This document shows positions 1-9,360 of a stretch of DNA of 64,000 nucleotides, piece after piece. The position numbers and the translations under genes were made by a program. Numbering within the stretch: position 1 is the first letter of the stretch; each line of letters opens with the position of its first letter. The notes below the pieces were generated by a model. It worked only from the letters and a program-made list of their open reading frames with translations, made no database searches and was not told the origin of the DNA. The DNA is from Paenibacillus tritici. GTDB lineage: Bacteria; Bacillota; Bacilli; Paenibacillales; Paenibacillaceae. The stretch spans positions 539,284 through 603,283 of the forward strand of contig NZ_JABMKX010000001.1 of NCBI RefSeq assembly GCF_013204885.1, given 5' to 3'.

Positions 1-413
1 AAGCCGGGGAGGAAGAAGACTACCGGTATGTTCCCAGGGGTATCCCGTGGACCGAAGTATGCGAGCTGTGGCTGCCGGTCTTCACCGGTGTGGCTGAACA
101 GGGGAGCTTTACCTTCACCGCAGAAGCATTCCCGGAGGATACCCGGCAGCGCTGGGCGGAAACTCCGAATGCAGTGGATCTGTGGGTGCAATTTTTCCAT
201 AGCGTAATTACTGTGCAGGAACAGGAAGCGGAAGGCCACGGCGCGGCGGACGAATGCCAGAAGCTGATTCAGCGGCTAATCGCAGACCACCCGGAGCTTG
301 AGGTACTGCGCGGCGCCCGGCTGCGGACAACGATTGCTTCAGAACCGCAGGGGAATGTCTGCCTTCCCGGCCTTGAGATCAGCCCTTATACCATTACTAT
401 AGTAGAGAAGTGA
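1..413 (+). CDS. C-terminal part of unknown protein, first gene of SMC-type operon
   Basis: The reading frame is open from base 3 of the window to the TGA at 411-413, so this is the last ~136 residues of a gene that begins upstream. I do not recognise a domain in this tail. It ends 13 bp before the next gene, which in turn overlaps an SMC-like ATPase, so the three appear to be one operon. By position it could be the kleisin-like JetA/MksF-type subunit of a Wadjet-like system, but nothing in the visible residues proves that. Confidence 0.6.
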   Translation, partial: AGEEEDYRYVPRGIPWTEVCELWLPVFTGVAEQGSFTFTAEAFPEDTRQRWAETPNAVDLWVQFFHSVITVQEQEAEGHGAADECQKLIQRLIADHPELEVLRGARLRTTIASEPQGNVCLPGLEISPYTITIVEK

Positions 414-426
414 GATGATTCGCTAA

Positions 427-1185
427 ATGAGTTATTCGTTAGAGCAAGTACAGCAGGCCTCGCGCCTGTTCTTTGACCTGCTTCGCCGGAAGGTGATCTC
501 ACTGGATGATCCCGCTGCCGCCGAATGTCTGCAGGATACCGTAGCTTACGACGCCTTGCAATATGTAGCCAAAGAAGCCGGCTGCCGGATTATGAATTCC
601 GGTCATCGCCTGCACCTGCTGGTGAGTCCGATCGGCTCCGGGTTTGCCAGCAACTTCACTCAGCTGCGCAATAAATATTCGCGGATTGAACGCAAGACGC
701 ATCTACATATCATTAATGTGATTATCCTCGTGTTCCTCGCGGAGATGGATCAGGATGAACAGCATTTCAAGCCGGGACAGGATAGCATGTCTTACATTCA
801 GCTGTCTGATCAGGTGTCGGCGCTGTTCCAGACCTGGATCGGGATGGATGAAGACGGCAGCTTCAGCAAGCAGTGGCGGCTCGATATCCAGGCGATGCAC
901 AGAGTATGGACCAGCCTCTATATGCAGACCCGGAGCCAGGAGGAAGGCGATTCGCTGACCCGTGGAGCCGGTTCACGTATCGGCCTGATTCACGAAGGGA
1001 TGAAGCTGCTGGAGGAGGAGCATCTGGTATTCATTTCGGAGAATGAGAAGCGGATTTTCCCCCGGGAAGAGCTGTATGAACGGATGCGTTATCTCTACCA
1101 TGATGTGGACCGCTACAAAGAGCTGAAGGCTCTGATTGGCCGGACACGCAGCGAACAGGAGGAGGAAGCCCATGCCGCGCATTGA
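427..1185 (+). CDS. DUF6063-like protein, probable small subunit of SMC-type complex
   Basis: This 252-residue soluble protein has no signal peptide or membrane segment. The C-terminal part (about 180-245) is helical and charged and could be a winged-helix tail, as in MukE/MksE (KITE) subunits. It resembles proteins I remember as DUF6063, which sit beside SMC-like ATPases in Bacillus and Paenibacillus. It lies 13 bp after the partial gene and overlaps the ATPase start by 14 bp, which implies translational coupling. The KITE/JetB-like role is inferred from gene order and size, not from a diagnostic motif. Confidence 0.55.
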   Translation: MSYSLEQVQQASRLFFDLLRRKVISLDDPAAAECLQDTVAYDALQYVAKEAGCRIMNSGHRLHLLVSPIGSGFASNFTQLRNKYSRIERKTHLHIINVIILVFLAEMDQDEQHFKPGQDSMSYIQLSDQVSALFQTWIGMDEDGSFSKQWRLDIQAMHRVWTSLYMQTRSQEEGDSLTRGAGSRIGLIHEGMKLLEEEHLVFISENEKRIFPREELYERMRYLYHDVDRYKELKALIGRTRSEQEEEAHAAH

Positions 1186-4100
1186 GCGAATCCGCATCGC
1201 CGGACTGAAGTATGAGAAGATGCTGAAGAAATATGAGGATATGATCCTCGATCTCTGTAATGAGGAAGGTCCGGCCAATACCCTGATCACGCTGATGAAC
1301 GGCGGGGGGAAGGGTGTGCTGCTCCAGTCGATTTTCCAACTGCTGATGCCTAGGGCCGCCTGGGGCAAGGATAATGAGAACCAGGTCGAGGCTTTTTTCC
1401 ATAATCATAAAAAACAGCTGAGGCCCTACACCTTCCACGTAGCCATCGAATGGCGTCTGGATGATAAGGAGCGGACGGAATACATTACCACCGGGATCGC
1501 GATGACTGCCCAGCATTCTATGGACCAGCTTGAGATCAAAGTGGATTATTTACTCTACGCGCTGCTGAAATACGAGGAGACGGCTGAGCTTACCCTATCT
1601 ACACTGCCATTATATGATCATGAGTTGAACAGCCCTGCGAGCTTCGAGTCGATCCAGCAATTCGTCCGGGAACGGCGGAATGAGATCAACGTCTACGGCA
1701 GTCATAGCTCCGATCTGAAGAAATACTATGCCTACCTGGCTGACCATGATATCCATATTGATGAATGGCGCAATATGCGCAGAATCAACGGGGAAGAGGG
1801 CGGAATCAAAGGCTATTTCCAGAAAAATGACGCCTTCACCAATCATAATCTGTTCGAGCGGTTAATTATTCCGGAGATCGGCTCCAGCCTGAGCGGAACC
1901 ATGCGTGAGGATGAAGGCTCGCTGCAGCGGATGTTTGTGGACACGGCTACGGTTGCTCAGCGGCTGCCCATGCTGGAGCAGAGAGAGCGGGCTTTTGCGG
2001 AGTTCACTTCCCTCGCGGCGCCTCTCTATGAAGCGGTGAAGCAGGGAACGGAAGTAGAGCGCAGCTTCCAGGAGACCGAGCGGCTAGGATCGCAGCTATC
2101 CACCGTGATCCATAGCGAGCTGAAGCAGGCGGAAGACAAACGCCGCCAAACTGCGGATGAACTGGCCGGATATTATCAGGAAGCGAAGCAACTGAAATTC
2201 GAGAGCGATAATCTGAAATATCTGCGGCTTAAGGAAGAGCATGACAGCAAGCAGGAGCACTTCAGAGCGGTATCAGACAATCAGACACGGGCTAAGCAGC
2301 GTCTGGAAGATTCTAAGCTTAAGGAGAAAGAGCTTGAAGTTGCCCATTATCTGGCCAGACGCAAGGTACAGCTCCGCCAGATGGAGCAGTGGCAGAAAGA
2401 AATTGAGGCTATTGAAGGCTCGCTTGAGATGAAGGAGCGCCAGGAGGTTATTCAGGGTGCCAAGCAAGAGCTGCGGGTGCAATGGGATCGAGTATACGGT
2501 TTATGGCAGGCGAAGAACCTGTTCTACAGCAGCCGGCAGCAATCCCAGGCAGCGGAAGAGAAGATCCTGCGCAAAGGCAGGGAAGAGTTCCTGGTGGAGC
2601 TGGGTAGGCTTGAGGGCAAAATTCAGGAATTAACCGCCCTGATCCGTCAATATACAGAAGATCTGGGCGTGTTCGCTTCCCGCCACGGGCAGGAGGCTGC
2701 CCATTCACCGGCAGCGGCTCTTCAGCGCACGTTAATGGCTGCCAGAAGCCTGTCTGAGAACATTGCTGCCTTGAACGAGCAGCGCAAATCGGCTGAAGAG
2801 CAGAAGCTTATTCTGCATACGAAGCATACCCGGCTGTCAGAGAAGCTGCTGGGGGCTGAGGCCCAGGCTGAGGAGCTTACCGGGCGGATGGAAGCTCAGA
2901 TGAACAAGGAATCACAGCTCTGGTCACAGCTGGTAGTGCTGCTGGAGATGTATGAGGAGCACCAGCTGCTTGGCGCGACAGCGCTGTTTGAAGCCAAGCC
3001 GCTTATTCAGGAGCGGTTCATCCGCAGACTGGAGGATGCCGAGCAGCAGACGAAGCGGCTCCGACGGGAATATTATCATCAGCTGCTGGACGTAGAGCTC
3101 CAGCAGGAAGCCTACTGGCTGCCTAACCATGATATTGTGACGGTGAAGGATGCCTTGGATGCCCTGAAGATCAGCTCCATGACCGGCAGCATGTATCTGA
3201 ACGATCAGCCGTATCTGGTCCGTGAGGAGGAGCTAGAGCGGCATCCGCTGCTTCCTTACGGCCTGATTGTAACCAAACGTGAAGCAGCCAAGCTGCAGCC
3301 GGAGCTGCTTAAGGAGCTTTTGCTCCAATCGCCTGTCCCGATCTTCGTGCGTGAGGAGATGGCGGAGGCCGGAACAGGCTCCTTCCTGCTGCTGGCGCAT
3401 CAGGGACCGCAGATGGTGCTCCAGCCGGAGCGCTTCCTGGACTGGAAGCGGGGGATTGCCTCCAGGCTCCGGGAGCAGGAGGAAGCACTTCAGGCGGAGG
3501 AAGCCTATCTCGCCAAGCTGAAGTCAGCCAGACAGGAGGTTGAACGCCTGTATCAGGGCGAACATACCGTAAGCCTGCGGGTGCAGCAGAAGTCCGTAGA
3601 GACCCTGCTGCAAGAGCCTCGTACCCAGCTGAATGAAATGAATGCAGAGCAGGCACGCTATGAGGAGATCCTGGCTGGGATTTCCAGAGACCTGGCAGCC
3701 TGTGAAGCGGAGAAGCTGGAGCAGGAGACGAAGGCGGCGGCGCTGCGGGAGTGGAGTGAGCGGAGCCGGAAGCAGGAGCAGGATTATCAGGACAAACAGA
3801 AGTCCGTAGAGCTGAAGAATAACCTGATCCGAGAGATTGCTGTGAAGGATCAGCAGCTTGAACAGCTCCAAGCGGAGATGGGCAGCCTGGCCTTGCAGCG
3901 GGAGAGATGGACCGGAGATGCCCGCTATTCTTTATTCCCAAGGCTGCAGAACTGGTTCCCTGATATTGAGTTCCCAACTGTCCCTGCAAGTGCGGTTGTA
4001 CAAGACCCGGCAGCGGATGAAGTGCTGGATGAGACAGCACAGGACAAGCTTCTGCAACTGCTCAGTACGGTTGAGAGTCTTCAGCAGTCCCTAAGCCAGA

Positions 4101-5662
4101 ATGAGCTGGAGATTCGGACGCGGACAGCCCAGATCAAGGCGGCCAGAGAGCAGCTCGGCGAACTTGAAGCCGCGGTATCCCAGGTCGATGCCGGATGGCA
4201 ATCCGCACCTGAGCCGAAGGATTCGCCGGATATGATCCAGTCCGCCAGAACCCGCCAGAAGAGTGATACGGGAATACTGGATGAGGATTACCAGCAGCTC
4301 CGCGATTCCTTCATCCGCTGCCAGACCGAGCTTGACAGCCTCCGCAAAGAGCTGGGCAAATCCGAGAAAGCGATTAAGGAGAAGCATGAGCGGACGGCTG
4401 AGCTGTGGCATGAGCCGCTGGATCAGAAGGAAGAAGAAGTCGGCTTGCGGGTCCGCGCCAACGAACATCTGCTGAATACCTCTAAGCAGGCGCTGGCTTC
4501 CATGGATCAGTGGCTGCAAGTTCTCGGCAATCAGAGCAAAATTATGGATACCCATGTCGAGACCCGTGTACAGCTGCGGGATGTGCCTGAAGAACTGCAA
4601 CTGAATCTAAGGGAGAATTGCGAGCCGCTTGTCGAGGATTGGCTGCAGCGCAGCAAAACCAGCCGCAGCCAGCGTGCGGAAATCTCGCGCAAGATCAAGG
4701 AAGAGAAGACCGCGCTTAGCGGCAGGGTAGCCAAGTCCGGCTGGAATGCCGAGCTTGCGGCCAAAATCGAAGACCGCCTGAACCACGTTCACTGGGAGGA
4801 CTTCACCATTGCGCTTCAGGTGCTGGATTCTATGCTTCAGAGCTCGCGTGATCAGATTGAGAGTATCCGCAGCGACAAAGAGGATATGGAGTTGTCCCGC
4901 AAGCTGTGGGTAGGCCGCGCAGCCAAGCGGGTAGTGCAGATCGTTGATATTCTTAAGCGGATGGAACGCCGGATGATTATTCATAACGAGAACGGACATG
5001 CCTTCCCGCTGGTCCGGCTGAATTATAAGAATATCCATGTGCCGAGAACGACAGATGACATTCAGCCGCTGGTCAGTGAATATTTCAACCGCTGCATCAG
5101 CAGCCTGCTGGAGAAGTTCCCGAAGATTGAGCAGGTTCCGGCTTCAGCAGTCAGAGAGCTGATCAACGATGGGCGCATGGTCTATGCCGCATTGCAGAAC
5201 CGCTTTCCGGTGCTACAGGTATACAAGCCGGTTACGGAGAATTACTTCCTGTATGCCGCTCCTGAGGATTATCATTATTCCGATTGGGAGGTCATTAACC
5301 GGGGAGCGCTGGATGAGGCTGTCGGCAGCGGCGGGCAACGCCAGTCGGTTCAGCTGCTGGTGGCGATGATGATTATGACCCACAAGCGTGTCAACCGGGA
5401 GAATAAGGGCTGGACGGTCTTCCTGTATGATAATCCGTTCGGTGAGATGGTCTCCAATAACGTGCTTGATCCGGTGTTCGAGATCTCGAAGGCGCTGAAG
5501 TTCCAGTGGCTGATCGTCACGCCGCCGGAGCTGGTCAAGAATGATGTCAGCATCCGCTTCGGCGTGTACTGGCAGCTGTATTTTGGCGGAGATAAAGGGG
5601 ATGCACTGGATTCCACTCTGATCAAAGGCGGCCGCAAGCTGGTCCCTGCTTCACTATTCTAG
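1172..5662 (+). CDS. SMC/MukB-like ATPase, Wadjet JetC-like candidate
   Basis: About 1496 residues. The start is ATG 1172, 5-15 bp after the run AGGAGGAGGAAG; an in-frame codon at 1136 lies inside the previous gene without a ribosome site. The N-terminal head carries a P-loop-like NGGGKG (residues about 42-47), with Gly where Ser/Thr normally binds Mg. Long Glu/Lys/Gln-rich coiled coils fill about 300-1250. The C-terminal head has a signature-like GSGGQRQ and a Walker B-like VFLYDNPFGE. This head-coil-head layout fits MukB/MksB/JetC proteins, which load on and compact DNA and, in Wadjet systems, recognise plasmids. No JetD-type nuclease follows (an aldo/keto reductase does), so a nuclease would have to lie upstream of the window or be absent. 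SMC-like is secure; the defence role is inferred. Confidence 0.75.
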   Translation: MPRIERIRIAGLKYEKMLKKYEDMILDLCNEEGPANTLITLMNGGGKGVLLQSIFQLLMPRAAWGKDNENQVEAFFHNHKKQLRPYTFHVAIEWRLDDKERTEYITTGIAMTAQHSMDQLEIKVDYLLYALLKYEETAELTLSTLPLYDHELNSPASFESIQQFVRERRNEINVYGSHSSDLKKYYAYLADHDIHIDEWRNMRRINGEEGGIKGYFQKNDAFTNHNLFERLIIPEIGSSLSGTMREDEGSLQRMFVDTATVAQRLPMLEQRERAFAEFTSLAAPLYEAVKQGTEVERSFQETERLGSQLSTVIHSELKQAEDKRRQTADELAGYYQEAKQLKFESDNLKYLRLKEEHDSKQEHFRAVSDNQTRAKQRLEDSKLKEKELEVAHYLARRKVQLRQMEQWQKEIEAIEGSLEMKERQEVIQGAKQELRVQWDRVYGLWQAKNLFYSSRQQSQAAEEKILRKGREEFLVELGRLEGKIQELTALIRQYTEDLGVFASRHGQEAAHSPAAALQRTLMAARSLSENIAALNEQRKSAEEQKLILHTKHTRLSEKLLGAEAQAEELTGRMEAQMNKESQLWSQLVVLLEMYEEHQLLGATALFEAKPLIQERFIRRLEDAEQQTKRLRREYYHQLLDVELQQEAYWLPNHDIVTVKDALDALKISSMTGSMYLNDQPYLVREEELERHPLLPYGLIVTKREAAKLQPELLKELLLQSPVPIFVREEMAEAGTGSFLLLAHQGPQMVLQPERFLDWKRGIASRLREQEEALQAEEAYLAKLKSARQEVERLYQGEHTVSLRVQQKSVETLLQEPRTQLNEMNAEQARYEEILAGISRDLAACEAEKLEQETKAAALREWSERSRKQEQDYQDKQKSVELKNNLIREIAVKDQQLEQLQAEMGSLALQRERWTGDARYSLFPRLQNWFPDIEFPTVPASAVVQDPAADEVLDETAQDKLLQLLSTVESLQQSLSQNELEIRTRTAQIKAAREQLGELEAAVSQVDAGWQSAPEPKDSPDMIQSARTRQKSDTGILDEDYQQLRDSFIRCQTELDSLRKELGKSEKAIKEKHERTAELWHEPLDQKEEEVGLRVRANEHLLNTSKQALASMDQWLQVLGNQSKIMDTHVETRVQLRDVPEELQLNLRENCEPLVEDWLQRSKTSRSQRAEISRKIKEEKTALSGRVAKSGWNAELAAKIEDRLNHVHWEDFTIALQVLDSMLQSSRDQIESIRSDKEDMELSRKLWVGRAAKRVVQIVDILKRMERRMIIHNENGHAFPLVRLNYKNIHVPRTTDDIQPLVSEYFNRCISSLLEKFPKIEQVPASAVRELINDGRMVYAALQNRFPVLQVYKPVTENYFLYAAPEDYHYSDWEVINRGALDEAVGSGGQRQSVQLLVAMMIMTHKRVNRENKGWTVFLYDNPFGEMVSNNVLDPVFEISKALKFQWLIVTPPELVKNDVSIRFGVYWQLYFGGDKGDALDSTLIKGGRKLVPASLF

Positions 5663-5701
5663 GTAACTCTACAAATCATATAGATAGGTGGGTGTTTGTA
5701 A

Positions 5702-6532
5702 ATGATGAATCTACAATCAACAACAACATTAGCTAACGGTGTTCAGATGCCATGGTTTGGTCTGGGTGTCTTCAAGGTACAAGAGGGCCAGGAGGTTATG
5801 GATTCGGTCAAAGCAGCCATCAAGGCCGGTTACCGGAGTATTGATACTGCATCCGTGTACGGAAATGAAGAAGGCGTCGGGCAGGCCATCCGTGAATCGC
5901 GTGTAGCCCGTGAGGAGCTGTTCATCACCACCAAGGTATGGAATACGCAGCAGGGGTATGATTCTACGCTGGCGGCATTTGACCAGAGCTTAAGCAAGCT
6001 TGGCTTAGATTATGTAGACCTGTATTTGGTGCACTGGCCAATTCGGGCAAAGTATAAAGACACTTGGCGCGCCCTTGAGAAGCTGTATGCAGACGGCAAA
6101 GTCCGTGCCATCGGGGTCTCCAACTTCCAGATTGATCATCTGGAGGATCTCCTGGCAGATGCCACAGTGAAGCCGATGGTTAACCAGGTGGAGCTGCATC
6201 CGCTGCTTAACCAGCTGGAGCTCCGCGAGTATTGCCGGGCTGAGGGCATTCAGATTGAAGCTTGGGCACCGCTCGCCCAGGGCCATCTGCTGGACAATGA
6301 AGTGCTTGCCGACATTGCCGCCCACCATAACAAAACGCTGCCGCAGGTCATCCTGCGCTGGGATTTGCAGAACGGAATTGTGACCATTCCGAAGTCGGTC
6401 AAGGAAGAGCGGATTATTGCAAACGCCGATATCTTTGATTTTGAGCTGTCTGAGGATGACATCAGCCGGATTAATGCCCTGAACCGCGATCAGCGCTTCG
6501 GCTCTCATCCGGACCGGTTCAATAACGAGTAA
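5702..6532 (+). CDS. Aldo/keto reductase, AKR5-like
   Basis: This 276-residue protein is a cytosolic NADPH-dependent reductase of the (beta/alpha)8-barrel aldo/keto family, similar in size and motifs to YvgN/YtbE-type enzymes that reduce small aldehydes such as methylglyoxal. The catalytic tetrad is visible: Asp in [11 protein letters not shown], Tyr in the same segment, Lys in TTKVWN and His in LVHWP. The cofactor-loop motif IPKSV is near residue 235. A ribosome site AGGTGGGTG lies 8 bp before the first of two ATGs (5702; alternative 5705). It follows the SMC gene by 39 bp but is unlikely to be functionally part of it. The actual substrate cannot be told from sequence. Confidence 0.9.
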   Translation: MMNLQSTTTLANGVQMPWFGLGVFKVQEGQEVMDSVKAAIKAGYRSIDTASVYGNEEGVGQAIRESRVAREELFITTKVWNTQQGYDSTLAAFDQSLSKLGLDYVDLYLVHWPIRAKYKDTWRALEKLYADGKVRAIGVSNFQIDHLEDLLADATVKPMVNQVELHPLLNQLELREYCRAEGIQIEAWAPLAQGHLLDNEVLADIAAHHNKTLPQVILRWDLQNGIVTIPKSVKEERIIANADIFDFELSEDDISRINALNRDQRFGSHPDRFNNE

Positions 6533-6660
6533 CCACCGGCAGGCTCTTTTGAATATTTACTAGATTCGGACATACACATAAGAGAGATGGAACTATTAGT
6601 CCATCCTGTGCGTAACCGATATAGTAATAGAAGAGATAAGAGAAGCCGGAGGGGTAATGA

Positions 6661-8151
6661 ATGAATCGTAAAAGTATACAAGCAGCGCTGATCGCCATGC
6701 TGATGATTGTGCTTCTACTGCCGCTGGCACCCGGGCGGGCGGAGGCCGCTGTTCCGAAACATTCAGAATCATTCTATGTGAATGACTTTGCAGGCGTAAT
6801 TGATGAGAAAACCGAGAATTATATGGTTAACTACGGGGTGAAGCTTCATCAGAAGACCGGTGCACAGGTTGTTCTGGTTACTGTGAAGTCCACGAACGGC
6901 GTATCCATGGAAGACTATGCGACCTCGCTGTTCAATTCATGGGGAGTCGGCTCGGTGGATAAGAATACTGGACTTCTGCTGCTGCTCTCGATTCAGGATG
7001 ATGATTACTGGGCGGTTCCCGGCAAGGGACTGGAGACTGAGCTGAACAGTGGTGTAATTTCGAAGATTCTCTCGGCATCGCTGGAGCCGGACTTCGCTGC
7101 CAAGAAGTATAGCGCCGGTGCACATACAACCTATGGCTCCTTCATTCAGAAGCTCGGCGGAAGCTACTCGGAAACGCTTGGCACCCGAAGCTATGTCTCG
7201 GACAATGCCGGAGTTCTCCCGCAAGTCACCAAGGATTATCTGAATCAGTCTAGCAACCGTTACGCGGCTACCACCGGGAGCGGAATCTATGTGGTGACTG
7301 TTAAGAATACTGGCGGCAAAAGCCTGCAGGATTACACCTATGCGAAGTTCGCCGGGGTTGCAGCCGGACCCAGAGATGTGATGCTGGTGCTCGATATCGG
7401 CGGGGATAACTATCATGTACTACAGGGCAAGTCGATCGACAGAGTGCTGACGAATGAACGGATCAGCGGGATTCTGGATACGGTGCTGGAGCCCAAGTTT
7501 GCGGCAAAAGATTATGCCAGTGGCGCTACCGGCGTGGCGAATGCCTTCCACAGCTTTTTCCTGGCCAGAGCAGATGCCATCCAGGGAAATGCCACCGGCG
7601 GTTCGAAACCAGCAGCAGTCACTTCCGCAGCCGGTAAATCACCAGTGACGACGAAGGCATACGTCAAGCCGGTGCCTGTCTCGGAATCCAAGGGGATCAC
7701 GATTATGGGAATCTTCCTGATCCTCATAGCGCTGATCAGTCTGGCTGCGGCGGCGCGCAACCGGTACATTGCCCGTTACGGTATCCGGATTAATCCCCAT
7801 AACCCGCGCAATATCCGGCGTTATGGCGCCTGGACCGGCCAGCCGGGGTATGGTTACGGCCAGAGAAGAACGAATCGGCGGCCGCACCATCACAGCCAAT
7901 CTTCCTCAAGCGGCAGCTCGTCGGGCAGCTTCTGGGGAAGCAATTCGGGCGGGGGCGGTTCGTCAAGCGGAGGCGGAGCCGGGCGGTTTTCCTCCCGTGA
8001 CGACGATGATGATGACAGCAATCATGGTGGCGGCGGTTCGTCGAGCGGAGGCGGGGCTGGACGCTACTCCTCGTATGATGACGATGATGATAACAATTCC
8101 GGCGGGGGCGGCAGCGCAAGCAGCGGTGGCGGTGTGGGCAGAAACCGCTAA
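6661..8151 (+). CDS. Secreted/membrane protein with two TPM domains, YgcG-like
   Basis: 496 residues. It has a signal peptide (1-30, ending AEA) and two consecutive TPM domains (about 34-165 and 175-300), each with a YVxDxAGV-like opening and an AAKxYxxGA segment near its end. A single membrane helix follows at about 345-363, with a basic stretch and a low-complexity tail. The tail has three GGGSSSGGG-type blocks separated by Asp runs. TPM proteins of the YgcG type are extracytoplasmic, and some TPM domains show phosphatase or disulphide-related roles; the substrate here is unknown. The usual YgcG architecture has one TPM domain, so this is an internal duplication. A 6-bp inverted repeat (6586-6605) lies upstream, and a strong terminator follows. 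Confidence 0.8.
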   Translation: MNRKSIQAALIAMLMIVLLLPLAPGRAEAAVPKHSESFYVNDFAGVIDEKTENYMVNYGVKLHQKTGAQVVLVTVKSTNGVSMEDYATSLFNSWGVGSVDKNTGLLLLLSIQDDDYWAVPGKGLETELNSGVISKILSASLEPDFAAKKYSAGAHTTYGSFIQKLGGSYSETLGTRSYVSDNAGVLPQVTKDYLNQSSNRYAATTGSGIYVVTVKNTGGKSLQDYTYAKFAGVAAGPRDVMLVLDIGGDNYHVLQGKSIDRVLTNERISGILDTVLEPKFAAKDYASGATGVANAFHSFFLARADAIQGNATGGSKPAAVTSAAGKSPVTTKAYVKPVPVSESKGITIMGIFLILIALISLAAAARNRYIARYGIRINPHNPRNIRRYGAWTGQPGYGYGQRRTNRRPHHHSQSSSSGSSSGSFWGSNSGGGGSSSGGGAGRFSSRDDDDDDSNHGGGGSSSGGGAGRYSSYDDDDDNNSGGGGSASSGGGVGRNR

Positions 8152-8204
8152 GCCAAGGTTGTTAATAGCTGTACATCATCTATAGAGTGGGCAGTTAAGA
8201 GAAG

Positions 8205-8229
8205 CCGTGCAGAGATGCACGGTTTTTTT
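8205..8229 (+). terminator. Intrinsic terminator after TPM gene
   Basis: A 7-bp perfect stem CCGTGCA/TGCACGG with a GAGA loop is followed by seven T. It ends the transcript of the tandem-TPM gene. Confidence 0.9.
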
Positions 8230-8315
8230 CAAATTCAACAAGGGTTTGAGCAATCAGCAGTGCATTGGGGGACGATGAGAAAGCCGGAGCTTAGGCAAGA
8301 CTGTACAGCAAATAC

Positions 8316-8500
8316 ATGTATTTCGTACATCTAAAAGACGGCGAAAACCCGGATTGGTCAGGTTAAATGTAGTCCGTACAACTATAATTAGCCGTGAGAT
8401 CTCTTTTATAGGATATGGGAGATTTTAGTTGCAGGAAATGCAATTAAACCTATAGTGGCGTAAGAATTGACCGTTTTAATTGCACGGAATACAATTAGAA
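8316..8500. repeat. Degenerate repeat units with 51-bp spacing
   Basis: Four imperfect inverted motifs of the type TTGCAGGAAATGCAA start at 8316, 8367, 8429 and 8480. The steps are 51, 62 and 51 bp. The unit continues with an AATTA/AACTA-like stretch after each motif. The array fills most of the 300-bp gap between the TPM gene terminator and the acetyltransferase gene. No gene was seen in it. Confidence 0.6.
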
Positions 8501-8528
8501 CTTAGTCCCAGTACCTGGAAAGGAATGA

Positions 8529-9047
8529 ATGATACGTATGAGCCTGGCTATAATTATTCGCCGAATGAAGTCAGAAGATATTGCATTGATATATGACGGG
8601 TTGTCTCCGCATGATGTCAGCAAACCCATAGAGTATATTGAGCATTGCTGGCGGGAGAACGTTGAGAATAAAAGGCTTACGCTCTTAGCCTTCCATGACA
8701 ATGATTTTGCGGGCTGGGGACATATCGTATATACCTCCCACTATCCTTATTTTGCAGAGAATCATATTCCAGAGATTCAGAATCTCGATGTGATCTCTAC
8801 CTTACGCAAACGCGGCATTGGGAATGTATTGATAGAAGCTCTTGAAGCAGAAGTGTTCGCTAGATTCGATACGATCGGAATTGGATTTGGACTGTATGCC
8901 AGTTATGGTACTGCACAACGGCTATACGCCAAACGCGGCTACATCCCGGATGGCAGGGGAATTATGTATGATAACTTGCCCGTTGTTCCTGGAGATCAAG
9001 TTCGGGTAGATGATGAGCTGACGCTGTACTTAACAAAATCAAAATAG
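8529..9047 (+). CDS. GNAT family N-acetyltransferase
   Basis: 172 residues. The GNAT fold is indicated by the acetyl-CoA loop RKRGIGNVLIEAL (about 95-107) and the C-terminal helix-strand AQRLYAKRGYIPDG. It probably transfers acetyl from acetyl-CoA to an amine; the substrate is not evident. The purine-rich ribosome site GGAAAGGA at 8517-8524 is very close to ATG 8529, so the in-frame ATG 8538 (13 bp away) is possible. It is a single gene flanked by repeat arrays on both sides. Confidence 0.8.
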   Translation: MIRMSLAIIIRRMKSEDIALIYDGLSPHDVSKPIEYIEHCWRENVENKRLTLLAFHDNDFAGWGHIVYTSHYPYFAENHIPEIQNLDVISTLRKRGIGNVLIEALEAEVFARFDTIGIGFGLYASYGTAQRLYAKRGYIPDGRGIMYDNLPVVPGDQVRVDDELTLYLTKSK

Positions 9048-9070
9048 AGTGTAAATTGCCATTACTACAT

Positions 9071-9360
9071 ACAATGGGACCGGGAGCGCCGCATAAGCCA
9101 AATGTAATCGGAAAACCGAACACAATTGGATTGGGAGCGCTGCGCAGGCCAAATGTAATCGAATAACCGAACACAATTGAACTGGGAGCGCCGCGTAGGC
9201 CGAATGTAATCGGAAAACCGATCACAATTAGACCGGGAGCGCCACGTAGGCAGAATGTAATCGAATAACCGAACACAATTGGACTGGGAGCGCTGCGTAG
9301 GCCGTGCGTTTATCGCAGTGCCAGACGTATTTTCACAGAAAAACCGAATACAATGGGCAG
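9071..9360. repeat. 51-bp tandem repeat array
   Basis: Five units beginning ACAATT(G/A) start at 9071, 9122, 9173, 9224 and 9275, exactly 51 bp apart. A diverged sixth start is at 9350. Each unit contains GGGAGCGC and AATGTAATCG. Odd units have CGGAAAACCG and even units CGAATAACCG, so the array alternates with a 102-bp higher period. Because 51 is a multiple of three, a minus-strand frame shows a 17-residue repeat, but it has no convincing start or ribosome site. Confidence 0.9.

Noticed and set aside
3309..4040. Minus-strand frame of 243 codons inside the SMC-like gene
   Set aside because: Proline- and serine-rich shadow of a high-GC coding sequence with no recognisable domain.
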